Source of the DNA: Candidatus Chloroheliales bacterium
GTDB taxonomy: Bacteria; Chloroflexota; Chloroflexia; QHBQ01
Direction of reading: 5' to 3'
Assembly: GCA_003243865.1 (NCBI GenBank)
Contig: QHBQ01000354.1
Span: forward strand, 1 to 9,089
DNA length: 9,089 bases
The first letter of the stretch is position 1, and every line of letters starts with the position of its first letter. This document shows, in pieces, positions 1-5,233 of the stretch. The notes beneath the pieces are model-generated. The model was not told the DNA's origin. It worked only from the letters and a program-made list of their open reading frames with translations, and did not search any database. The position numbers were made by a program, and so were the translations under genes.

Positions 1-2
1 TG

Positions 3-314
3 GTGGACCCCGACAGCGGCATCGTCACCGAAACGACCCACGAGCTATACGGCCAGAGCGTGGCGGGCAAGGTGCTGGTCTTCCCCACCGGCAAGGGCAG
101 CACGGTGGGCAGCTACACTATCTATCGGCTGAAGAAGAACGGCCATGCGCCCATCGCGATCATCAACCGCGAGAGCGAACCGATCGTCGCAGTCGGTGCG
201 ATTATCAGCAACATCCCGATGGTGGACGAGGTTGACATCAGCCAGATTCGTACTGGCGACCATGTGCGCGTTGACGGCGTCAGCGTCAGCATCAGCCGCG
301 AGGCGAGGCCGTGA
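3..314 (+). CDS. Aconitase-X swivel domain (DUF126) small subunit, probable phosphomevalonate dehydratase small subunit, 5' partial
   Basis: The reading frame is open from the window edge, so the first residues are outside; family members are usually about 130-140 residues and 103 are visible here. The protein matches the DUF126 swivel domain of aconitase X: it has the LYGQSVAGKVLVFP stretch, the glycine/serine loop GKGSTVGSY (about residues 30-38) and the AVGAIISNIPMVDEVD block (about 63-78) followed by RTGDHVRVDG. The small subunit pairs with a DUF521 large subunit, probably encoded just upstream. In archaea such a pair (phosphomevalonate dehydratase) turns mevalonate 5-phosphate into trans-anhydromevalonate 5-phosphate; other aconitase-X enzymes dehydrate cis-3-hydroxyproline. 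The stop overlaps the start of isopentenyl phosphate kinase (GTGA, 311-314), which favours the mevalonate role. The family call is firm; the substrate is inferred from the neighbour. Confidence 0.85.
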   Translation: MDPDSGIVTETTHELYGQSVAGKVLVFPTGKGSTVGSYTIYRLKKNGHAPIAIINRESEPIVAVGAIISNIPMVDEVDISQIRTGDHVRVDGVSVSISREARP

Positions 315-1210
315 CGCGGCGACGCTTGAGCCTGGTGGCCCGCGAACCGGCCCGCCCCAGTAGCCTCGGTCTCACCTTTGTCAAGCTGGGCGGCTCAGTG
401 ATCACCGACAAAACCACCGCCGACACTCTGCGGCCCGATAACCTTGCCCGTCTCGCTGGCGAAATAAAGACGGCGCTCGATCAGGCCGACGCCGAAGGGC
501 GTAACCTGGCGGTGCTGCTGGGGCATGGCGGTGGCAGCTTCGCCCACTTCCCCGCCCGCCAGTACAAGGTGCGGCTCGGCTTGCAGTCGGGCCTGCCTGA
601 CGCGCAAGCCTGGCGCGGCTACGCGGAAACCCACGCCGCCGCCGCCCGCCTCAACCAGCACGTGGCTGCCGCCTGCCTCGCCGCTGGCCTGACTGCGGTT
701 GCCTACCAGCCATCGGCCAGCGCCCTTGCCCGCGATGGGCAGCTCTTCTATCTCGAAACCGACCCGCTGCGCGCCCTGCTGCAAGCGGGCGGCCTGCCAA
801 TCGTCTACGGAGACGCCATCCTCGACGATATGCGCGGCTTCACCATTGCCAGCACCGAGCAGCTATTCGTCTACCTTGCCCGTAGCGACGACCTCACCCT
901 CCGCCCCCGCCGCATTATCCTGGTCGGCGAAGTGGGCGGCGTGTTCAGCGCCGATCCGCTGCGCCAGTCGGATGCCCGCCTCATCCCCACCATCAACGCC
1001 GCCAACCTGGAGCGGGTGCGCGGGATGCTGGGCGGTTCGCGCGGGGTGGACGTTACCGGTGGGATGCTCACTAAAATCGTGGAGATGTACGCGCTGGTGC
1101 AGAGCGTGGATTCGCTTCAGGTGCAATTGATTGATGGCACCACCCCTGGCCTGCTCCATCGCGCCCTGCTCGGCGAACCAGTCGAAGGCACGATTATTCG
1201 CCGCTTATGA
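311..1210 (+). CDS. Isopentenyl phosphate kinase
   Basis: A 299-residue amino acid kinase superfamily enzyme that phosphorylates isopentenyl phosphate to isopentenyl diphosphate with ATP, the last step of archaeal-type mevalonate pathways; it acts in the cytoplasm. Visible motifs: the N-terminal KLGGSVITDK nucleotide-binding stretch (residues 25-34), the GHGGGSFAH loop (71-79) whose His matches the conserved substrate-phosphate histidine of this family, YGDAI (166-170), and DVTGGMLTK (247-255) typical of the C-terminal ATP-binding half. Length is slightly above the usual 245-265 because about 20 extra residues precede the core. The GTG at 311 overlaps the upstream stop, suggesting translational coupling, but TTG at 326 and GTG at 335 are possible later starts. 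The family is much closer to archaeal IPK than to acetylglutamate or UMP kinases, since His79 and the ITDK motif are present. Confidence 0.93.
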   Translation: MTRRRLSLVAREPARPSSLGLTFVKLGGSVITDKTTADTLRPDNLARLAGEIKTALDQADAEGRNLAVLLGHGGGSFAHFPARQYKVRLGLQSGLPDAQAWRGYAETHAAAARLNQHVAAACLAAGLTAVAYQPSASALARDGQLFYLETDPLRALLQAGGLPIVYGDAILDDMRGFTIASTEQLFVYLARSDDLTLRPRRIILVGEVGGVFSADPLRQSDARLIPTINAANLERVRGMLGGSRGVDVTGGMLTKIVEMYALVQSVDSLQVQLIDGTTPGLLHRALLGEPVEGTIIRRL

Positions 1211-1218
1211 TCTACGTG

Positions 1219-1227
1219 TGGTATAAT
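1219..1227 (+). promoter_or_regulatory. Extended -10 promoter (TGGTATAAT) of the TPR gene
   Basis: A perfect TATAAT (1222-1227) is preceded by a TGN extension. No good -35 box is found 16-18 bases upstream, where the end of the kinase gene lies. Expected transcription start is near 1234, giving a leader of about 45 bases that contains the palindrome at 1240-1264. Inferred from sequence only. Confidence 0.55.
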
Positions 1228-1239
1228 AAAGAGTACAGC

Positions 1240-1264
1240 AGGGCGAACAGCAATTCGCCCCTAC
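1240..1264. repeat. Palindromic repeat of the GTAGGGGCG family, copy 1
   Basis: GGGCGAA (1241-1247) pairs with TTCGCCC (1254-1260) around a six-base loop. Read on the minus strand it begins GTAGGGGCGAATTGC, nearly the same as the element at 5163-5186. It lies in the predicted leader of the TPR gene, between promoter and start codon. No T-run follows, so it is not an obvious terminator. Confidence 0.7.
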
Positions 1265-1279
1265 TCAGAACCCCAAGCT

Positions 1280-2206
1280 ATGACAAGTTTGCTTAATGGC
1301 CGCTATCTCAGCCGCCTACTGGTTGCGTTTATCCTCTACACCGCGCTGATCATGATCTTCTTCGCCCTCGGCAACATGGGCGAAGACTTCAGCAAGTGGT
1401 TTGGGCAGGCGTTGCTCATCTCCGCCGCTTCGTTTGTGGTGATCGTCTTCGTGATGAACTTCGCCACCTTCATGTCACCGGCTGGCCGACTCTACAGCAA
1501 GGCGCGTGAGCAGATGCGCAACGGCAGCTACTACGCTGCCGCCGAATTGTTCGACCAGGCGGTGCGCCACAGCCCCGCCCGCACCGAATACTACTATGGT
1601 CGCGCCGAAGCCCGCGCCCGCCTCGGCGACCTGCACGGTGCGCTAGCTGACTACGCGACCACAATTGACGCCACCCCCATCTACCTGCCGCTTGGCCCCA
1701 GTGTCGCCTACGACGCCTATATCGCCCGCGCCAGCCTCTATGGGCAGATGCTTGGCGATTACCACAGCGCGGCCCGCGAGGCTGGCGAAGCGATCGCCAT
1801 GTATCCCCGCCGCGCCGCCGCCTACCTGGCCCGCGCCGATGCCTACGTCAAGACCAACAACCTGCCTGCGGCCCTGGTTGACCTCGATACCGCTGCCAGC
1901 CTCGCCCCCAACGATGCAATCGTCTACAACAATCGAGGTTACGTCCACTACCTTCGTGGCGACCTTACCGCTGCTGGTCGCGAGCTGCTCACTGCCGTCA
2001 ATCTCAACCCCAACCTCTGGCAGCCTCACTATCATCTCGCCCAGGTTTTCGCCGCGCAGGGGGATCGCGCCCGTGTCCTCAGCAGCCTACGGCGGGCGAT
2101 CGAACTCAATCGCCAGCCCGCAGCCCAGGCCCGCCTTGACGCCGCCTTTGCCAACCTGCGCGGCGATGCCGAGTTCGGGCAACTGACCGCGCCGGGGAGC
2201 GGCTAA
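1280..2206 (+). CDS. Membrane-anchored tetratricopeptide repeat (TPR) protein
   Basis: A 308-residue protein with two hydrophobic segments at the N-terminus (about residues 11-31 and 41-62), then a series of about five to six TPR units from residue 72 to about 285. TPR signatures are visible as helices with the small/large residue pattern, for example YYAAAELFDQAVRHSP, AYLARADAYVKTNNLPAALVD and YNNRGYVHYLRGDLTAAGRE. TPR domains bind partner proteins; with a short loop between the two membrane helices, the repeats most likely face the cytoplasm (inference). The ATG at 1280 is the only start that keeps the first membrane helix intact, although no clear Shine-Dalgarno sequence precedes it. The gene has its own promoter and is not tightly linked to the kinase (69-base gap). 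The partner and process are unknown; a link to the mevalonate genes is not supported. Confidence 0.85.
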   Translation: MTSLLNGRYLSRLLVAFILYTALIMIFFALGNMGEDFSKWFGQALLISAASFVVIVFVMNFATFMSPAGRLYSKAREQMRNGSYYAAAELFDQAVRHSPARTEYYYGRAEARARLGDLHGALADYATTIDATPIYLPLGPSVAYDAYIARASLYGQMLGDYHSAAREAGEAIAMYPRRAAAYLARADAYVKTNNLPAALVDLDTAASLAPNDAIVYNNRGYVHYLRGDLTAAGRELLTAVNLNPNLWQPHYHLAQVFAAQGDRARVLSSLRRAIELNRQPAAQARLDAAFANLRGDAEFGQLTAPGSG

Positions 2207-2262
2207 TCGCTGCTTCAGGCAAGCGGTTGAATGGCACGATTCTGGCTGTAAATATCTTTATG

Positions 2263-2281
2263 AACCACATAAGCGGTGGTT
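2263..2281. promoter_or_regulatory. Operator-like inverted repeat AACCAC-N7-GTGGTT
   Basis: AACCAC (2263-2268) and GTGGTT (2276-2281) are perfect reverse complements separated by seven bases. The site fills the -35 and spacer region of the promoter at 2283-2291, one base upstream of its TG extension. This position fits binding of a dimeric regulator. No regulator is identified. Confidence 0.4.
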
Positions 2282-2282
2282 A

Positions 2283-2291
2283 TGGTATAAT
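2283..2291 (+). promoter_or_regulatory. Extended -10 promoter (TGGTATAAT) of the two-gene unknown operon
   Basis: TATAAT at 2286-2291 with a TG one base upstream. The hexamer 17 bases upstream (2263-2268, AACCAC) does not resemble TTGACA, so the promoter either depends on the extended -10 or needs an activator. Start of transcription expected near 2298, about 40 bases before the ATG at 2338. Confidence 0.6.
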
Positions 2292-2311
2292 GTGCATTGT
2301 CAAATACAGAG

Positions 2312-2325
2312 GCATTAAGCAATGC
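2312..2325 (+). promoter_or_regulatory. Small hairpin directly before the ribosome binding site of the 88-residue gene
   Basis: GCATT (2312-2316) pairs with AATGC (2321-2325) over the loop AAGC, and GGAGGAG (2326-2332) follows at once, five bases before the ATG. A second partner GCATTG at 2294-2299 could pair with CAATGC (2320-2325) instead. Only a short stem, so function is uncertain. Confidence 0.3.
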
Positions 2326-2337
2326 GGAGGAGTTTAG

Positions 2338-2604
2338 ATGAGCGAACCGTCCAACCCTGACGCCCCTAACCCGGCAGTTAACGACGCTGCCAGCCCCGCT
2401 GCCGAGGCGTCCGTGCCTGAGCGCACCCTCAGCGATGAGCGTTATCGGCACATGGGTAGTGAGCGCGAGTCGCACCTGCAAGCGATCCGCGGAGTGAAGC
2501 GGCGCAGCCTGATCTACGATGACGACTTCCCCGGCTCGTGGTGGGAGTCGGTTACCAATGAACGCTACGGCCCCGAAGAACCCACCCCGACCGCAGCCAA
2601 ATGA
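2338..2604 (+). CDS. Small soluble protein of unknown function
   Basis: An 88-residue protein that I do not recognise. The first about 28 residues are rich in Ala, Pro, Asn and Ser and look disordered. The rest (about residues 30-80) is charged and more complex, with the dense segment SLIYDDDFPGSWWESV followed by NERYGPEE; two adjacent tryptophans and the Asp triplet suggest a conserved short module. There is no signal peptide or membrane segment. A strong ribosome binding site GGAGGAG (2326-2332) lies five bases before the ATG, and a promoter sits 47 bases upstream, so the gene is very likely real. Its stop at 2602-2604 overlaps an ATG, and the next gene begins 24 bases later; the pair is probably co-transcribed and may act together. 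No function can be given. Confidence 0.75.
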   Translation: MSEPSNPDAPNPAVNDAASPAAEASVPERTLSDERYRHMGSERESHLQAIRGVKRRSLIYDDDFPGSWWESVTNERYGPEEPTPTAAK

Positions 2605-2627
2605 ACCGAAAACAGGAGGATAGCATC

Positions 2628-3716
2628 ATGTATGACCCACGCAATAACCCGGTTGCTAATAACCAGCCAGTAACCAAGACAGGTGACGAAGTGCCAGCAT
2701 CCCCATCAGGTGCCAGTATCCCAGCTGGCGCAGCGGCAGGCGGCGAAACTCTGCCCCGCGCCGTTCACGTGGAGGGAGGCGAAGTCATACCCCTGCCCGG
2801 CTACGGCCTGGGCGAGAGCCTGCACGGTAACGTCGAGGATGAGGCTGGCATTTTCTATGGTGATGTGGGGGTAGACCGCGACATTGATGCCACGGTTAGC
2901 CACACCTTCAGCGAAGGCCACCACCCGCTGCGCAATCCTGTACCGGATGCACCCAGGGACAGCGATCTCACCTACCTCGACGACACCGAAGTGTCGCACC
3001 AGGGGGTTGCCACTGCGGTGCAGGTTGGGGCCGGAGGTGCCGCTACCGCTGCCGAGTTGCAGGATCGGGAGCAGGGTGCCGATATGGGCGGCCAGCGCTA
3101 TGACCTCTCGCCCAACACTGCAGTTGACCCGCCCCAGGATCTCGAATCCGAAGGGCGCACCGCCACCGAAGCGGGCGGCACCTTGCAGGATAGCGTTTAC
3201 GGCGCGGGCATGCACGACCAGAGCGTCAGCACCAGCGCCGAAGGCCCAATCAGCCAGATGGATGCGCCCGACGCCAACATCGCGCTTGGCGCTTTCGGTA
3301 TGCCGGGCGGCCAGCAGCTCGAGGGCGAACAAGCCGCGCGGATGCAACCAGCTACCGAGTTGTTCACTAGTGCTGGCAGGCCGCAGCATAGCGGCATCAT
3401 CCACCCCAGGGGCGGCACCGATGATGGCTTCGCCTACCAGAAGCAAGACGACCAGAACGCCGCGCCAGTCGAGGATATTGCCCGCAGCGTCGGCGAGAAG
3501 TACATCGCGACCAGCGTTGCCTATCGCAGTGGCGCGATCCACGCCAACCTTGGTGCCGCTAATCTTGCCCTCGCCATAGTCGAGCTACGCAGCATTGGGG
3601 TCAAGGATGAGGACATCGAGGTGCAGAACGAGGGCGACACCCGCACCATCCAGGTCAAGGTCGACAATCTCACCCGCCCCTACGTCGAGCAGGTACTGCG
3701 CAAGTACGGCAAGTAG
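2628..3716 (+). CDS. Acidic, low-complexity protein with an ordered C-terminal domain, function unknown
   Basis: I do not recognise this 362-residue protein. Residues 1 to about 280 are rich in Gly, Ala, Asp, Glu, Gln and Thr, poor in hydrophobic clusters, and probably mostly disordered. Residues 281-362 look folded: a helix NLALAIVELRSIGV, a strand after DEDIEVQ, another strand TIQVKVD and a final helix YVEQVLRKYGK, a strand-helix pattern like small alpha/beta domains in which a residue pair is sampled along a helix before a turn at GVKDEDI. No signal peptide, membrane segment or catalytic motif is visible. I chose ATG 2628 because AGGAGGA (2614-2620) stands seven bases before it; an upstream ATG at 2601 overlaps the preceding stop but has no such site and would add nine residues. 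It follows the 88-residue gene in one transcription unit. A structural or stress-related role is only a guess. Confidence 0.8.
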   Translation: MYDPRNNPVANNQPVTKTGDEVPASPSGASIPAGAAAGGETLPRAVHVEGGEVIPLPGYGLGESLHGNVEDEAGIFYGDVGVDRDIDATVSHTFSEGHHPLRNPVPDAPRDSDLTYLDDTEVSHQGVATAVQVGAGGAATAAELQDREQGADMGGQRYDLSPNTAVDPPQDLESEGRTATEAGGTLQDSVYGAGMHDQSVSTSAEGPISQMDAPDANIALGAFGMPGGQQLEGEQAARMQPATELFTSAGRPQHSGIIHPRGGTDDGFAYQKQDDQNAAPVEDIARSVGEKYIATSVAYRSGAIHANLGAANLALAIVELRSIGVKDEDIEVQNEGDTRTIQVKVDNLTRPYVEQVLRKYGK

Positions 3717-3733
3717 GGGTGCTGAGGTTTGAG
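3714..3733 (+). repeat. Left arm of mirrored stop-and-downstream sequence
   Basis: The stop codon TAG of the upstream gene and the following bases read TAGGGGTGCTGAGGTTTGAG. The same text, with one inserted base and one or two changes, starts at the stop codon of the convergent gene on the other strand (4106 to 4086). CTGAGGTTTGAG (3722-3733) is an exact 12-base match. Confidence 0.7.
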
Positions 3734-3802
3734 CCATTAAGTAAGATAGAAGACATAAGTCACCCCAAATTTGTGGAGCGCGGGGCGCGGCACAAACAAA
3801 CC

Positions 3803-3832
3803 TAAGCCCCCAGTGGGGCTGGGGGAGAATCT
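3803..3832 (+). repeat. GC-rich dispersed repeat, copy A
   Basis: A 30-base copy of a unit that starts TAAGCCCCCAG, has two G-runs and ends GGGGGAGAATCT. Copy B (3849-3879) is the same with CGGGGGTT in place of TGGGGCT. The core CCCC-AGT-GGGG can fold into a short hairpin. Confidence 0.75.
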
Positions 3833-3848
3833 CGCCCAGCAACCAACT

Positions 3849-3879
3849 TAAGCCCCCAGCGGGGGTTGGGGGAGAATCT
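3849..3879 (+). repeat. GC-rich dispersed repeat, copy B
   Basis: A 31-base copy in the same direction as copy A, 16 bases after it. Its core CCCCCAGCGGGGG forms a five-pair hairpin with a three-base loop. It is matched by the inverted copy C, so A/B and C can also pair over about 31 bases. Confidence 0.8.
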
Positions 3880-3960
3880 TGACCAGGCTAGATGCTTATC
3901 GTAACTGTTTTCGGCTTGCGAGATGCGCTAGTGCTGGCGGCCAGCATGGTTGAGTTTGCG

Positions 3961-3992
3961 AGATTTCTCCCCCAACCCCCGCTGGGGGCTTA
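3961..3992 (-). repeat. GC-rich dispersed repeat, copy C (inverted)
   Basis: The reverse complement of this 32-base stretch equals copy B except for one extra A near its end (GAGAAATCT versus GAGAATCT). Copies B and C enclose 81 bases that hold a small TGCTGG-CGG-CCAGCA hairpin (3932-3946) and a nine-base direct repeat TTGCGAGAT (3916-3924, 3956-3964), the second of which runs into copy C. Confidence 0.8.
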
Positions 3993-4085
3993 GATTAACG
4001 GCACTTCAGCTCGCTAGCTTACTGACCACAAGATTCGGGACGACTCACGTCTTGGCATAAGGCTTAGGTGATGACCTGCTTTTCA

Positions 4086-4106
4086 CTCAAACCTCAGTAC
4101 TCCCTA
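4086..4106 (-). repeat. Right arm of mirrored stop-and-downstream sequence
   Basis: Read on the minus strand it starts with the TAG stop of the lipoprotein gene and continues GGAGTACTGAGGTTTGAG. It mirrors 3714-3733 at the end of the convergent gene. A related CTGAGTTTTGAGT occurs at 5185-5197. Confidence 0.7.
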
Positions 4107-5219
4107 CCGCCCCCAGGTGGGGAAGCTGTGATCGGCTGGGTCTACGGTAAGCTGACGCTGGTTGTTGCCGTCGGCGTTCATCACGAATAGCTGGTGGGGC
4201 TGGGCAGAGTCGGGGCGGTGAGCATAGACGATGTATTTGCCGTCGGGACTGTAGTGGGGATAGAGGCCGCCGCCACTGGTTAGCTGGGCCAGGCCGGTCG
4301 CATCGGGGTTGATGGTGAAGACCTCATCGGTGCGGTTATCGCTCAGGTTGGAGTTGAAAGCAATGCGGCTGCCATCCAGTGACCAGACCGGGTTGCGGTC
4401 AATCGTATCGCCGCCGGTCAGCGCCCGCTGCCCGCTGCCGTCGGCGTTGATGATGTAGACGTTGTAGCGGGCCTGATCGGCCACGCCCTTCTGGTAGGTG
4501 AAGACAATCTTGCTGCTGTCCGGCGACCAGAGTGGGCGGGCGACCAGCGTGTTGTAGTGGGTCAGTTGCTGGACGTTGCTGCCATCAGTGTTGATCACGT
4601 ATAGCTCAGTCTTCTCCGGCACGCCGCCAGCGGTGTAAGCGATGCGCTTGCCGTCGGGCGACCAGGCGGCCCAGGCGGAGTAGCCGTACTTCTGGCTGAG
4701 GGTGAGGGGCTGCACGTCGCTGCCGTCCGGCTTCATTGTATACACCTGATAGCCGCCGCTGCGGTTCGAGGCGAACACGATGCGGCTGCCGTCCGGCGAC
4801 CAGCTAGGAAAGGTTTCATCGTAGCGGTTATTACTTAGATTGACCGGCTTGACCGCACCCACTACCAACTTGATGATATAGATCTGCTGGGTGTTGCTAT
4901 ATGGCTCGGCGACGAACAGGATGCTGTTACCATCGGCGCTCCACTTCGGCTCCCCTTGTGTCTTCAGCCCGGCAGTCAATGGCAGCAGGCTGCTGCCGTT
5001 CGCATTCATAGCATATAGGTCAAGGGTGCCATCGCTGCCGGTTTCATAGAAGGCGAGCTTGCCGCCCAGGGTCGGGTCGGGCGTGGGTGGGGCGGGCTGG
5101 CCGCCATCGCACCCCGCCAGCGCCAGTAGTAGGAGCAGCAGGGGGAGGAGTTTTGGGTTTTCGTAGGGGCGGATTGCGTCCGCCCTGAGTTTTGAGTTGT
5201 AGTTGGTTGAGTTAGGCAC
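4104..5219 (-). CDS. Lipoprotein with a TolB/PD40-type beta-propeller
   Basis: A 371-residue exported protein. After a long N-terminal stretch comes a hydrophobic run PKLLPLLLLLLALAGC ending in a lipobox (LAGC, Cys37), so the mature protein is probably lipid-anchored outside the membrane. From residue about 53 on there are six to seven PD40/WD40-like blades with the family pattern WSPDGSRIVFxS...YxMxxDGSxxxxLT, e.g. SWSPDGSRIVFASN, AWSPDGKRIAYTAG and HYSPDGKYIVYAHR. Such propellers bind proteins or carbohydrates; unlike true TolB there is no separate N-terminal domain and no Tol-Pal genes nearby. The only start available is GTG at 5217-5219, giving an odd 23-residue lead before the hydrophobic part; residues about 12-19 are encoded by a palindromic repeat. 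It starts six bases after the MFS stop, so it may be the last gene of that operon, possibly also with its own promoter. Confidence 0.87.
   Translation of the reverse strand: MPNSTNYNSKLRADAIRPYENPKLLPLLLLLLALAGCDGGQPAPPTPDPTLGGKLAFYETGSDGTLDLYAMNANGSSLLPLTAGLKTQGEPKWSADGNSILFVAEPYSNTQQIYIIKLVVGAVKPVNLSNNRYDETFPSWSPDGSRIVFASNRSGGYQVYTMKPDGSDVQPLTLSQKYGYSAWAAWSPDGKRIAYTAGGVPEKTELYVINTDGSNVQQLTHYNTLVARPLWSPDSSKIVFTYQKGVADQARYNVYIINADGSGQRALTGGDTIDRNPVWSLDGSRIAFNSNLSDNRTDEVFTINPDATGLAQLTSGGGLYPHYSPDGKYIVYAHRPDSAQPHQLFVMNADGNNQRQLTVDPADHSFPTWGR
5163..5186. repeat. Palindromic repeat of the GTAGGGGCG family, copy 2, inside a coding region
   Basis: GGGCGGA (5167-5173) pairs with TCCGCCC (5179-5185) around TTGCG. 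It is almost identical to the element at 1240-1264 read on the minus strand. Here it lies within the 5' part of the lipoprotein gene and encodes RADAIRPY, upstream of the hydrophobic signal segment. Confidence 0.75.
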
Positions 5220-5224
5220 GCGCT

Positions 5225-5233
5225 ATTATACCA
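5225..5233 (-). promoter_or_regulatory. Possible extended -10 promoter (TGGTATAAT) for the lipoprotein gene
   Basis: On the minus strand TGGTATAAT overlaps the last codons and the TAA stop of the MFS gene. Transcription would start near 5218-5219, at or next to the GTG start codon, which would give a leaderless or nearly leaderless message. No -35 box is visible. The overlap with codons TTG-GTA-TAA could be chance. Confidence 0.4.

Larger units (their letters stand above)
3717..4103. other. Convergent intergenic region, no gene seen
   Basis: These 387 bases lie between the stop codons of two converging genes. They hold the mirrored end sequences (3714-3733 and 4086-4106) and repeat copies A, B and C. 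I find no convincing reading frame, tRNA or classic terminator with a T-run. The only short frame that overlaps it from the minus side (3585-3842) is mostly antisense to a real gene. The repeats may end transcription from both sides, or the region may be a small non-autonomous element (inference). Confidence 0.6.

Noticed and set aside
2207..2262. Terminator after the TPR gene
   Set aside because: Only a four-pair stem (GCTT/AAGC near 2212-2224) without a following T-run.
2601..2627. Earlier start at 2601 for the 362-residue gene
   Set aside because: The ATG overlaps the previous stop, but AGGAGGA at 2614-2620 is ideally placed for ATG 2628.
2706..3542. A 278-codon open frame on the minus strand
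   Set aside because: It lies antisense to the 362-residue gene, which has a strong ribosome binding site and promoter; the minus frame has neither and its composition looks like a GC-rich shadow.
3806..3880. G-quadruplex
   Set aside because: Each repeat has only two long G-runs close together, so only a weak two-layer form is possible; hairpins are the simpler reading.
3803..3992. Possible CRISPR array
   Set aside because: Only three copies, one inverted, with spacings of 16 and 81 bases, and no cas genes in the window.
3714..4106. Complete insertion sequence with terminal inverted repeats
   Set aside because: No transposase frame and no clear target-site duplication; the arms include the stop codons of both genes. 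Kept only as an inverted-repeat observation.
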